Shown here one piece after another: positions 10,460-20,378 of a stretch of 64,000 nt of DNA (within the stretch, counting starts at the first letter, position 1; each line of letters starts with the position of its first letter). The notes under the pieces are model-generated. The model worked only from the letters and a program-made list of their open reading frames with translations, ran no database searches and was not told where the DNA came from. The stretch is taken from NCBI GenBank assembly GCA_947247005.1, contig OX365946.1, positions 9,680,453 to 9,744,452 on the forward strand. The letters are read 5' to 3'. The position numbers and the translations under genes were made by a program. This DNA is from Spisula solida (lineage: Eukaryota; Mollusca; Bivalvia; Venerida; Mactridae).

Positions 10460-12062
10460 TTTTAGCTCACCTGTCACAAAGTGACAGAGTGAGCTTTTGT
10501 GATCACTCTTTGTCCGTCGTCCGTCGTCAGTCGTCCGTCATCCATCCGTCAACAATTGGCTTGTGTAGACACTAGAGGTCACAATTTTAGCCTAATCTTT
10601 ATGAAACTTGGTCACAATGATCATCTCAACAAAATCTAGGTCAAGTTCGATATTGGGTCGTCTGGGGTCAAAAACTAGGTCACAAGGTCAAATCATAGAA
10701 AAACCTTGTGTAGTCACTAGAGGTCACAATTTCGACCTTATCTTTATGAAACTTGGTCACAATGATCATCTCAACAAAATCTAGGTCATGTTCGATATTG
10801 GGTTATCCGGGGTCAAAAACTAGGTCACAAGGTCAAATCATAGAAAAACCTTGTGTGGTCACTAGAGGTCACAATTTTGACTTAATCTTTATGAAACTTG
10901 GTCACAATGATCATCTCAACAAAATCTAGGTCAAGTTCGATATTGGGTCGTCCGGGGTCAAAAACTAGGTCACAAGGTCAAATCATAGAAAAACCTTGTG
11001 TAGTCACTAGAGGTCACAATTTCGACCTTATCTTTATGAAACTTGGTCACAATGATCATCTCAACAAAATCTAGGTCAAGTTCGATATTGGGTTATCCGG
11101 GGTCAAAAACTAGGTCACAAGGTCAAATCATAGAAAAACCTTGTGTAGTCACTAGAGGTCACAATTTCGACCTTATCTTTATGAAACTTGGTCACAATGA
11201 TCTTCTCAACAAAATCTAGGTAAAGTTCGATATTGGGTTATCCTGGGTCAAAAACTAGGTCACAAGGTCAAATCATAGAAAAACCTTGTGTAGTCACTAG
11301 AGGTCACAATTTTGACTGAATATTTATGTAACTTGGTCACAATGATCATCTCAACAAAATCTAGGTCAAGTTCGATAATGGGTCATCCAGGGTCAAAAAC
11401 TAGGTCACAAGGTCAAATAATAGAAAAACTTTGTGTAGTCACTAGAGGTCACAATTTTAACTTAATCTTTATGTAACTTCGTCACAATGATCAAGTCAAT
11501 AAAATCTAGGTCAAGGTTCATATTTGGTCATCCGGGGTCAAAAACTAGGTCAAAAGGTCAAATAATAGAAAAACCTTGTGTAGTCACTAGAGGTCACAAT
11601 TTTTGTCTAATCTTTATGAAGCTTGGTCAAAATGATCATCACAAGAAAATCTAGGTCAAGTTCGATATTGGGTTATCAGCGGTCAAAACTAGGTCACCAG
11701 TTCAAATAATAGAAAAACCGTGTGTAGTCACTAGAGGTCACAATTTTGACCTAATCTTTATGAAACTTAGTGACAATGATCATCACAACAAAATCTAGGT
11801 CATGTTGGATATTGGGTCATCTAGGGTAAAAAACTAGGTCACAAGGTCAAATCATAGAAAAACCCTTGTGTAGTCTTTACAGGTCACACTTTCAGTTTAA
11901 TCCTTATGAAACTTGGTCAGAGTGAAGATCTCAACAAAGTCTAGGTCAAGTGCGATATTGCGTCATATTAGGCCAAGAACTAGGTCACTAGGTCAAATCA
12001 CAGGTCTTGCAAGTACTGCTACAACAGGTGAGCGACCTAGGGCCCTGTGGGCCCTCTTGTTT
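10460..12062. mobile_element. Bivalve dispersed element with 145-bp tandem core (Helitron/pearl-like)
   Basis: The left end AGCTCACCTGTCACAAAGTG folds back on GTGACAGAGTGAGCTT and is followed by a GTCCGTC tract. The core is a 145-bp unit repeated about ten times. The right end is CAGGTGAGCGACC, then a hairpin (AGGGCCC-TGT-GGGCCCT, 12039-12055) and CTCTTGTTT. The short inverted ends plus 3' hairpin resemble non-autonomous Helitron-like or pearl-type bivalve elements; the class is inference, the structure is seen. Related copies are at 22968-24418 and 47572-47745, with fragments at 16540-16785 and 21185-21330. Confidence 0.75.
10560..12000. repeat. 145-bp tandem repeat, ~10 copies
   Basis: The marker AATCATAG recurs at 10691, 10836, 10981, 11126, 11271, 11416, 11561, 11705, 11850 and 11996, i.e. 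every 144-146 bp. Each unit holds several AGGTCA half-sites (CTAGGTCAAG, CTAGGTCACAAGGTCAAA, AGAGGTCACAA). Confidence 0.95.
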
Positions 12063-12414
12063 CATAATAATATATTTACTAGTAACTACTATGTTATTAA
12101 ATTGTATTTTACAGAGGTGTCAATTTTCCTGATTTATCTGGAATTCCGGATTTATCATTGCTGAACGAGCAATGGCTTCTGACCAAAATAAAAGTTATTT
12201 AATGAAAATATCTCAAGAAATGGCAAAGTTATGGCAAATTTAATCTACTCTGAAGGATTTTCTTTAATACAGATTGAGTGAATTATGGAAACAATGCCAT
12301 TGAAGGCCTCTTGTTTGGTCGCTTATGATTTTCCTGATTTTTAATTTGGCCCTGTTGACACCCCTGATTTTAAAGGCATGAAAAGATGTTGATGCTTGTT
12401 TATTTGTATTTCAG

Positions 12415-12583
12415 GCCTTGTATGGTATGGCTGATGGTAAACCATTTAAAAAAGCATTTGAGAATAATTTAGAGAGAGCAGTTGCCAGCGGAGACATCAC
12501 TGTTGTTGAATATCATGAAAGAAAGAATGGTTTCAAGTTTGCTAATTCTCAAGGCCGAGATGATGGTAGCTCATGTACCAAAG
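12415..12583 (+). CDS. ZUP1: ZUP1 exon a (first in window)
   Basis: Acceptor TTTGTATTTCAG, donor AAAG|GTAAGAT. It reads ALYGMADGKPFKKAF...VEYHERKNGFKF...DDGSSCTK, the helical segment just before the C78 catalytic core. It begins in phase 0 and ends in phase 1, so the next exon completes GGT (Gly). Its last ~35 nt and donor are the source of the array that follows. Confidence 0.85.
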
Positions 12584-15500
12584 GTAAGATCAAAGGTCAA
12601 GTTTGCTAACTCTCAAGGTCGAGATGATGGTAGCTCATGTATCAAAGGTCAAGTTTGCTAACTCTCAAGGCTGAGATGATGGTAGCTCATGTACCAAAGG
12701 TAAGGTCAAAGGTCAAGTTTGTTAACTCAAGGCCGAGATGATGGTAGCTCATGTACCAAAGGTAAGATCAAAGGTCAAGTTTGCTAACTCTCAAGGCTGA
12801 GATGATGGTAGCTCATGTACCAAAGGTAAGGTCAAAGGTCAAGTTTGTTAACTCAAGGCCGAGATGATGGTAGCTCATGTACCAAAGGTAAGATCAAAGG
12901 TCAAGTTTGCTAACTCTCAAGGTCGAGATGATGTAGCTCATGTACCAAAGGTAAAGTCAAAGGTCAAGTTTGTTAACTCAAGGCCGAGATGATGGTAGCT
13001 CATGTACCAAAGGTAAGATCAAAGGTCAAGTTTGCTAACTCTCAAGGTCGAGATGATGTAGCTCATGTACCAAAGGTAAAGTCAAGGTCAAGTTTCCCTA
13101 ACTGTCAAAGTCGAGATGATGGTAGCTCATGTACTAAAGGTAAGAGCCATGGTCCAGTGGTCAGTGTTCTGGATTTGTTACAGGGCGATCAGGTTTTTCA
13201 TTCCCAGTCATGGCAAGTTATACCATTACATTTAAATTTGACATCAAAGTCAATTTTCCTCCACATCTGAAGAAGTTTCAGGTTCCTTGTGCAAGGGTAA
13301 GACTGTACTGCTTACAGTCAAGGAAAACTGGGTAGGTGAATCAGCTGACATACATAACTGAAAAATTGTTGAGAAACAGCGATGAACCCAAGCAAACAAA
13401 CAAATTCTCATATGGAGAAGTTACCAGGTCCTTGTGGAAGGATAAATTAGTACAATATTCAAGTACATTTTCACTGCTTGCTGTTTTTATTAACGTCAGT
13501 AGTAAAGACCAATTGAATTCAATAATGAGTCCTGTTTTGAAGGGTCTCAAGGGCGCCCACAAAGTAATACTGAGATGGCTACTTTTTATGGACAAACCTG
13601 TTGAAAATAGTTAAAACGAAAGTAGAATTTTGTTTTACGTGGCTAAAATTTTGTTCTATGCGGTTTAAATTAGACACACGACTAATGTAATCTTCATTGC
13701 GTTAAGTAGCCACATAAAAGAGTTCTGTAAGAATGTCTGTGGTGTTATTATTGAGGTTTTACTGTCTATATGTTACAGGTGTAATACAGAGACTACAGGA
13801 ATATTATAGAACACCGACACACGGTGTATCAAAGTCATGGCTATGTACAACGGTAGATCACTATGCTGGTTCCTACGGTGATAAAGGTTGGGGTTGTGGA
13901 TATAGAAACTTCCAAATGTTACTGTCTTCACTCATGGCTGATCCAGTCTATAGTAAAGTTCTACTCAATCACGGTATGTATTGTATAATAATAATTTTTG
14001 TCGAGCCCGCTTGCGGTGAGCGAGACTTAGTCGCCACTTTTGGTGTATGTGCGTCCGTCCGTCCGATTTTGTCCGGACCATAACTTTGTCAGGCTTTGAC
14101 CAATCTTCCTTATATTCAGCATGAATGTTCACCTCCATGAGGCAGAGTGTCATGCCCAACCCCCAGGTTCCTATCTCAAAGTTCAAGGTCACCAGTTGGA
14201 GGACAAAGGTTAAATTGAGCTTCTCCGGACCATAACTTTGTTATACATTGACCAATCTTTCTTATATTTGGCATGAATGTTAACCTCCATGAGGCGGAGT
14301 GTCATGCCCAACCCACAGGTTCCTATCTCAAAGGTCAAGGCCACAGTTGGAGGTCAAAAGGTCAAATTGAGCTTGTCCTGACCATAACTTTGTTATACAT
14401 TGACCAATCTTTCTTATATTTGGCATGAATGTTAACCTCCATGAGGCAGAGTGTCATGTCCAACCCTCAGGTTCCTATCTCAAAGGTCAAGGTCACCATT
14501 GGAGGTCAAAAGGTCAAATTGAGCTTGTCCAGACCATAACTTTGTCATGCATTGACCAATCTTTCTTATATTTGGCATAAATGTTAACTTCATGAGGCAA
14601 AGTGTTATGCCCAACCCCCAGGTTCCTATTTCAAAGGTCAAGGCCACAGTTGGAGGTCAAAGGCCAAATTGAGCTTGTTCGGACAATAACTTTGTCATAC
14701 ATTGACCAATCTTTCTTATATTTGACATGAATGTTAATCTCAATAACTTTTTCATACATTGACCAATCTTTCTTATATTTGGCATGAATGTTCACCTCCA
14801 CCAGACGGAGTGTCAGTTTGAGGTCAAAGGTCAAATTGAGCTTGTCCGGACTATAACTTTGTCATACATCGACCAATCTTTCTTATAATTGACATAAATG
14901 TTAACCTCCATGAGGCAGAGTGTCATGCCCAACCCCCAGGTTCCTATCTCAAATGTCAAGGTCACAGTTGAAGGTCAAAGGTCAAATTGAAGTTTGTACG
15001 CATCATTTCTTCTTTATGCATGGTGGGATTAGATGGAACTTGGCACATTTAAGTTGGTGCTTTTTTCAACGTGCGCCGAGGCTCGACATAATTCGCCCGA
15101 GGGCACGAATTTCTAGTAATAATAAAGACTTTATTTAATGAGGCAACACAGTTGGTAAATTAAGCCAGTCTTACCTGTGAGCCTCAATATCTATCTATAT
15201 ACATACAATTTGCAACAAATGTAAACAAATATAACATTTACAGAATGATATTTACGCAGTGCGTTAATTAGGCTATTAAAACATATCAAATGAAAACTAG
15301 ACCAACAATTTATAAAACAGTTGAGTGAAGTTAATCGGTAAAACAAAGAACAAAATTACATTGTATGATTATAGATGTTTGATACGCCCCCTTTGTGGTC
15401 CAACTTGTGGAAGTAGGGTTGTATTGCTTTGCACATGTCACTTGGTATGCATGGTCCAGAGAGTGTATGCTCGGGGACCCCCCACTCTGAAAAATGTTTC

Positions 15501-18500
15501 TGGATTCATGCATGCTTGATTGGTTGGTATGTCATAGACCAAATGGTTTTCAACCAATAACTAAAGCACAGTTGAACCTAGGATTCTTAAACTTGATAAA
15601 ACCACCTTGACTTTGAACATAAATGACTGTGTAGTTTTGGCTACCAATCAGCTACAAAATTCTCCTTGTTTAGATGTTATGTCTGTTAAAGCGTTATTCA
15701 AATGTTGCCAAATTAAAGCTTTGAGATCTGTACGTTTAGTAGGAAATATCATGAAATTTTTATTTCAATGTTCGGGATTTTCTTTCATACATTTGTACAT
15801 GAATTCCAGAATTCTTAAATATCTACTGCTATTTATTATCTACTGAACATAGGTCTTTATTCATGAAATTGTGCAGTTATCATCACACGAAAATATTCTG
15901 TTTACAGTATTTTGCATGTAGCAGAAACCAGACAGGAGTAATTGCCCCTGACTGACACTTTATCTACCAGTATGTTAGTTTTCTTGGTGATTTAGGGATT
16001 GGCGTTTTTGGCTTCCTTTTGACAATTTTATCATGTCATATCTCCAGTGGGTCTAACATTTTGATTTTGTGCTGGATAGATGTCTGTCTGGATGGATAGC
16101 ACTAAGTTAGTCAATGCTTGTTTGCCTTAACCACTGGAGTTATGGCCAAAACCCTTCTAGTTTTAAAACCCTCCCATAGGCACTAAATGTAAGGCTGAAT
16201 TTCCTTTCGTACTTTTGTTGTGTGAGAAACGTTACATATTCATACACATGTATATTGGACATATTCAGGAAGGCCACAGATGCCGTCTATCCCTAAAATA
16301 CAACGACTCATTGAGACAGCGTGGGAGAAAGGATTTGATAAGGCAGGTTGTGATCAACTTGGTGGACGGGTTGTTAACACGGTGAAATGGATTGGGGCTA
16401 CAGAAATAGTAGCTACTTTATCTTCACTTAATGTTAGGTAAGTCACATAGATCATGCGAGGCATTAGTGAGTTATCTCCCCTACTCTCTAAAAATACATT
16501 TGTCTTAGGCCAAAATAAATTAATAGTGTGGTTCTAGAAATCCAACCGACCGTATTTTGGGGTCAAAAACTAGGTCACTAGATCACATCAAAGAAAATTA
16601 TTGTTAGCACTCTTGAGGTCACATTTGTTACCTCATCTATATAAAACCTGGTGACAATGTGTGTATGTGTAAAATCTACATCAAATATTAAGGTCATATC
16701 ATAACAAATACTGATTCTGCTGAAACTGCTAGTCATCAGGTGAGCGCTTTAGGGCCAATGGCCCTCTTATCTTACAAGGGAGATAATTTATATGTTACTA
16801 ATGTCTCTCATTGTTTTACTGTTAAATCATTATAATCATTCAGGTTGTGTTTGAGTTTGTTGATTTTGTGGTTTAACTTGACCATAAAATTTAAAAATCC
16901 TTATAATGAAATGGTTACAAATTTACACCCCATTATTATGTGCTATATTGTAATAACTTCTTGATGTTAAGATATTTATGTATATGCAGCTTTTTGATAT
17001 TGTCCCTTTCCAAATATGCCTTGGTCTGAATGAATAGATTCCATGTTTCTCTATTGTAGATGTAAATTATTAGATTTCGACAATCCATCAGGGCCTAATG
17101 GTACACATCCTAAGTTGTTTGAATGGGTGAAAAGTTACTTTGAGAAACATACGGCTTATAAACAACCGTTATATCTACAGCATCAAGGTAAGTCTGTTCT
17201 CAATGTATAGTGCAAACAAATTAACATGGACTGCAACGTTTCGAGTTGTATAATTAAACAGCCTGTATTCACTAAAGAAAAACCCCACTTTCTAAGTTTC
17301 GTGACATTTATTCATTTGTTGTTATGTCTCCCACATATAGACATATTGATTGTCTGCTGAACGTTTGTTTGTCTGGATGTCTTTGCTAGTTCTCCTGTAT
17401 TGGTCGGTTTTAAAAGAAAATACTAAGGTTGGCAATGAATATCCGAATAACTGGATATTCATTTTCTGTTCCAACTATCTGGAATGTAAATTGGTATCCG
17501 AATATCTGTTATATCATTTGTAAAAGTTCATATCTCCATACCTTAACGAGAGACAACATCTTTTTACACCTTTTACAGGTAACAATAGAATCAATTTGTT
17601 ACTGGTGTCATATTGTTTATTGTGGGGGTTTGTTTATTGTTTTTGTTCACATGGGGTCTCCGTTAGATTCGCTAATGCGTTTTAATCACTGCTGTGTATT
17701 TTAAAGCTTGTTTTCACTGGGCAATTATCAGCTTATATGCATATGTAAATCACAATCCCTAATTTTAACAAGTTGTCTACTCAATTAAGTTTAGCTTTGA
17801 AGTTTGTTTTATCTGAAAGTTATTACCAGTGAGTAACACAATTAATATGCGTCAATGTTTATCATAAACAACAAGGGAGATAACTGTGTACAGTTTGACA
17901 AAACGAAAGTAGAAATTCATAGATGGAGTTACCTACCCTTATACTCATACAGCAACACACACAAGTAAAATATTTGTTAAAGATACGTTCTCAAGGTTAA
18001 TGCTCAGAGTTCAGTTTAACTATTTGGACAGTTTGTAGGATTCGATAATACCTGACTACTCATACTGAGGCATGAAATGTGAGTCTGTCTGATAGTGGTC
18101 GCGAATTTAGATTATATTTCATGCTGCGCTCAATGGTTGGTTCATTTTTAATACGGATAACAGAATATCCGTTCGGATAGCGACTCAACTATCTGGATGC
18201 AAATTTTGGTATGGGTTGCCATCCTTAGAAAATACACATTAATACTTGATATCAAGACTAGTTTTGCAAATTGTCAGGAATTTAAGCTCGGATGATTTTT
18301 GCCAGGATTTTGGCCCTTAGGGGGAGAAGTTTTTGTGTTAAAATGCTCTTCTAGTCTCTAAATTTCTTGTTTTTATTGTCTCACCAAGGTCATAGCAGAA
18401 CTATTGTCGGAGTTGAGGAGCTAAAGGACAAAAGTCTACGCTTACTGATATTTGATCCCAGTGCTAGAAAGAAACAGATGCAACTATTCCATAGTATTGT

Positions 18501-20294
18501 TAATGCTAATTTAATGAGAACTTTACGAAAACCTCTGGATAACCTTAAAGCCAAACAATATCAAATAGTAGCTGTAGTAGGAATTCTATCTGATCAGGAG
18601 TATAAGGTAAGTTCCGGTACTTTCCAAACATGTGAAAGTTACACACCATAGTTTGTTTATTATGTCCCCCATCTTTAATGAGGGGGTATATTGCTTTGTT
18701 CAAGAACGCTTTGCCCTAGGATCTTCAAACTTGGAGGTTGGTCATCAACTGAAGATAACCCCTATTTATTTTGAGGTCAGTACGTCAAAGGTCAGGTCAC
18801 TGTGACCGTTACCATTTCTGACTATTTAAATGGTTTCCATTCAAAAACTCAAGAATGCTTTGACCTAGGATCTGCAAACTTTCCACTGAGGCTCGTCAGC
18901 AACAGTAGATGACCCCTATTGATTTTGAGGTCAGTAGGTCAATGGTCAAGGTCACTGCGACCTTCACCATTTCTGACTTTTGGGCTGCCATGGGGGCATA
19001 CGTGTTTTACAAACATCTCTTGTTTATTCCTGCTTCTCTCAACAATCTTTGTAGTGATAAAAGGCAACTGATTCAGCTAACCAGTTTTCCTGGTCCGGCA
19101 ACATTGTTGTCAAATTTTCAATGAAGTGTAAAACCTGCAGCCACCGGGCATCATACCTTGACCACTCGGTTACAAGTCAAGCACACTAACTACTAGACAA
19201 CGGCCACAGCTTACAAATTTTTCTGGAAGTATGTCTCCAGGTCACCAAGTTAGTCTGCTTGTTCTTAATCATTGGCCAGACTTCCATGAAACTTCACATG
19301 AATAGTTGGTACCAAGCCTAGTTGTGCGTGTAGCCAGAAATTTAAGCTTGGTTCATTACATGTATTGCTAGAGTTATGGCCTGTTGTGGTAGACATAAGT
19401 TTTTGTGCCCAAAACCCATTGCACGAAGTTGTTAGAACCTTGTGAAAGGTTAGATATTGCAGCATATGTTTTGTCTACAATGAATTTTTCTCTTGCTGTT
19501 TTAATCTTCGCTTTTGAAGAATTATAGTTGTAAATTGCTTTTCACATATCGGTCGGTAAACCATATAGTTTCCGATTGATATACCTAAAAATGGTTTGGC
19601 CTAAAATCCTCAAACTGGGTGACTGTTTGTTTGTTTGTGTTCTACTGAGACTGTCATCAGTGCACAGTTATAGTCCAGTCAGGATAAAAATCCAGTGACG
19701 CAGCGGTCGAGTCCACTAACGGTGAAAACCAATTGTAAAGGCTTATACTGTACAAACAACTATAATTTCAATGCTAAACTAAGTTAACTTACATACTAAA
19801 CTTCGCTCTACCTGTTTAGACAATGGTTGAGATTTTTTGCGTACACATAAACTGCAACGTCACTGTCACAATATCCTAACTGGACTATACCTCCGATGTT
19901 TTCACTGTCTAATTAGCAAATAATCTTCAGCATCGATGGACATGGTGATTAGTAGAGAAGCCCCATCAACAGTAGATGACCTCTATTGATTTTGAGGTCA
20001 GTAGGTCAAAGTTCAAGGTCACTGTGACCTTTATAACATAAAAATGGTTTACGTGCAATAACTTATGGACGCTTGACCGTAGGATCCTCAAACTTAACAT
20101 GAAGGTTGGTAATTAACAGTAGATTACCCCCATGAACTTGAGGTCAATAGTCAAGGTTACTTTTACTTATAACACAAATGACTATTCGACAGCTGTGGTA
20201 TGCATATAGTCTTAGTTTTTATTTTCCAGTTTATCACACTGATTCTTTTATTTTATAGGAACATAAAAATTTGCGATCAGAAAAAATGAGTTAG
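12415..20294 (+). CDS. ZUP1: ZUP1 (ZUFSP) deubiquitinase, last six coding exons
   Basis: Six plus-strand exons (12415-12583, 13779-13973, 16269-16437, 17060-17187, 18389-18606, 20259-20294) total 915 nt, keep one frame across GT-AG introns and end in TAG: 304 residues. They match the C-terminal part of ZUP1, the peptidase-C78 deubiquitinase that cleaves K63-linked polyubiquitin and acts in genome maintenance (family knowledge). Catalytic residues are seen: Cys in GDKGWGCGYRNFQ (codon 13895-13897), Gln in YLQHQG, His at 18391-18393 (GHSRT), Asp in LLIFDPS (18454-18456). His-to-Asp spacing is 21 residues, as I recall for the human enzyme. The upstream C2H2 fingers and ubiquitin-binding helices of ZUP1 (usual length near 580 aa) were not found; they would lie upstream or outside. 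Introns are packed with transposons. No frameshift or stop breaks the exons, so the gene looks functional. Confidence 0.9.
12600..13141 (+). repeat. Tandem copies of the ZUP1 exon end and its 5' splice site (9 extra copies)
   Basis: The exon end (TCAAGGCCGAGATGATGG to TGTACCAAAG|GTAAGATCAAAGG) is repeated nine more times, every 61-65 bp, with a ~125-bp two-unit super-repeat in the middle. Eight of the nine extra copies keep GTAAGA, GTAAGG or GTAAAG at the donor position; the copy at ~12640 has lost it. Two copies have GATGTAGC instead of GATGGTAGC. Reading through the first donor meets TAA at 12607-12609, so only the first donor preserves the frame. Confidence 0.9.
13142..13385 (+). mobile_element. 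tRNA-derived SINE-like element in ZUP1 intron
   Basis: The head begins GCCATGGTCCAGTGGTCAGT (box A-like) and contains GGTTTTCATTCCC (box B-like) and CAGTCATGGC, which pairs with the first seven bases as an acceptor stem would. The body TTCCTTGTGCAAGGGTAAG...TACATAACTGAAAAA recurs at 26690-26870 without a clear head. Confidence 0.55.
13779..13973 (+). CDS. ZUP1: ZUP1 exon b with catalytic cysteine
   Basis: Acceptor TATATGTTACAG, donor CACG|GTATGT. It encodes GVIQRLQEYYRTPTHGVSKS, then VDHYAGSYGDKGWGCGYRNF and QMLLSSLMADPVYSKVLLNH. The TGT at 13895-13897 is the nucleophile of the papain-like C78 fold. Phase 1 at both ends. Confidence 0.9.
13996..15125. mobile_element. Intronic dispersed element with ~152-bp tandem core
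   Basis: The left end TTGTCGAGCCCGCTTGCGG and right end GAGGCTCGACATAATTCG are inverted (GTCGAGCC/GGCTCGAC). A GTCCGTCCGTCC tract follows the left end. The core repeats CCGGACCATAACTTTGT, TTTGGCATGAATGTTAAC and TGAGGCAGAGTGTCATGCCC about every 152 bp, with deletions in later units. No coding capacity. Confidence 0.75.
15130..16268. other. ZUP1 intron, mostly unique
   Basis: No exon was recognised. A diverged dispersed-repeat piece (GGGTCTAACATTTTGATTTT, CTGTCTGGATGG) lies at about 16030-16150, related to 21475-21720. Confidence 0.45.
16269..16437 (+). CDS. ZUP1: ZUP1 exon c
   Basis: Acceptor ATTCAG, donor GTTAG|GTAAGT. It encodes GRPQMPSIPKIQRLIETAWE, then KGFDKAGCDQLGGRVVNTVK and WIGATEIVATLSSLNVR, the helical and WIGATE segment between the catalytic Cys and the Gln/His loop. 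It starts in phase 1 and ends in phase 2. Confidence 0.9.
16540..16785. mobile_element. Truncated 145-bp-core element with right end
   Basis: Contains GGGGTCAAAAACTAGGTCAC and ends CAGGTGAGCGCTTTAGGGCC then AATGGCCCTCTTAT, the right-end signature of the element at 10460-12062. The left end is missing. Confidence 0.7.
17060..17187 (+). CDS. ZUP1: ZUP1 exon d with oxyanion glutamine
   Basis: Acceptor CTCTATTGTAG, donor CATCAAG|GTAAGT. It encodes CKLLDFDNPSGPNGTHPKLF, then EWVKSYFEKHTAYKQPLYLQHQ. The first Gln of YLQHQ sits four residues before the catalytic His, which the next exon supplies, so an intron splits the active-site loop. Confidence 0.9.
17424..18227. mobile_element. hAT-like MITE (804 bp) in ZUP1 intron
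   Basis: The left end TAAGGTTGGCAATGAATATC and the inverted right end TAAGGATGGCAACCCATACC are flanked by an 8-bp duplication GAAAATAC (17416-17423 and 18228-18235). Subterminal ATCCGAATATC and ATATCCGTTCGGAT motifs are present. No transposase frame; the open frame near 17430 is incidental. Confidence 0.85.
18389..18606 (+). CDS. ZUP1: ZUP1 exon e with catalytic His and Asp
   Basis: Acceptor TGTCTCACCAAG, donor TATAAG|GTAAGT. It encodes GHSRTIVGVEELKDKSLRLL, then IFDPSARKKQMQLFHSIV and onward to KQYQIVAVVGILSDQEYK. The His is codon 18391-18393 and the Asp codon 18454-18456. It ends in phase 0. Confidence 0.9.
18655..19025. mobile_element. Dispersed element, TATGTCCCCCATC head
   Basis: Head TATGTCCCCCATCTTTAATG, then GCTTTGCCCTAGGATC and AAAGGTCAGGTCACTGTGAC blocks, tandem twice, tail TTTTACAAACATCTCTTG. 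Relatives are at 19940-20215 and 50755-51010. Confidence 0.7.
19125..19215 (-). mobile_element. tRNA-like SINE head, minus strand
   Basis: The minus strand reads GTTGTCTAGTAGTTAGTGTG (box A-like) ... TTGACTTGTAACCGAGTGG, a tRNA-like D arm and anticodon arm, then GCCCGGTGGC. Box B is eroded. It is better explained as a decayed tRNA-derived SINE than as a tRNA gene. Confidence 0.35.
19671..19887. mobile_element. 217-bp MITE with TA duplication (family copy 1)
   Basis: Inverted ends TAGTCCAGTCAGGATA and TATCCTAACTGGACTA with TA on both sides. A second copy in opposite orientation is at 48623-48843, with shared interior (CGACCGCTGCGTCACTGGAT, CAAACAACTATAATTTCAAT in one orientation or the other). 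Confidence 0.85.
19940..20215. mobile_element. Dispersed element fragment (AGGTCA-rich)
   Basis: Repeats ACAGTAGATGACC, TTTTGAGGTCAGTAGGTCAA and GTCAAGGTTAC blocks of the family at 18655-19025. The head is missing. Confidence 0.55.
20259..20294 (+). CDS. ZUP1: ZUP1 terminal micro-exon with stop codon
   Basis: Acceptor TTTATTTTATAG, then GAACATAAAAATTTGCGATC encoding EHKNLRSEKMS and TAG at 20292-20294. It continues phase 0 from exon e. The assignment rests on frame, acceptor quality and proximity; an alternative is read-through into the preceding intron, which would give a short tail ending near 18651. Confidence 0.65.
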   Translation, partial: EHKNLRSEKMS

Positions 20295-20378
20295 CAGAAG
20301 TGAAGAAGACAGAGGTTTCTGCCGTGGTTGTGTTTTAGTACCTGTTCTGTGGAGTGCACCAGTATGACTGTGATAGAA

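Noticed and set aside
10369..10575. Upstream ZUP1 exon
   Set aside because: Frame runs into the dispersed element head, has no acceptor/donor pair and no zinc-finger or ubiquitin-binding motif.
17429..17704. 91-residue hydrophobic ORF
   Set aside because: Lies wholly inside the hAT MITE and has no family resemblance.
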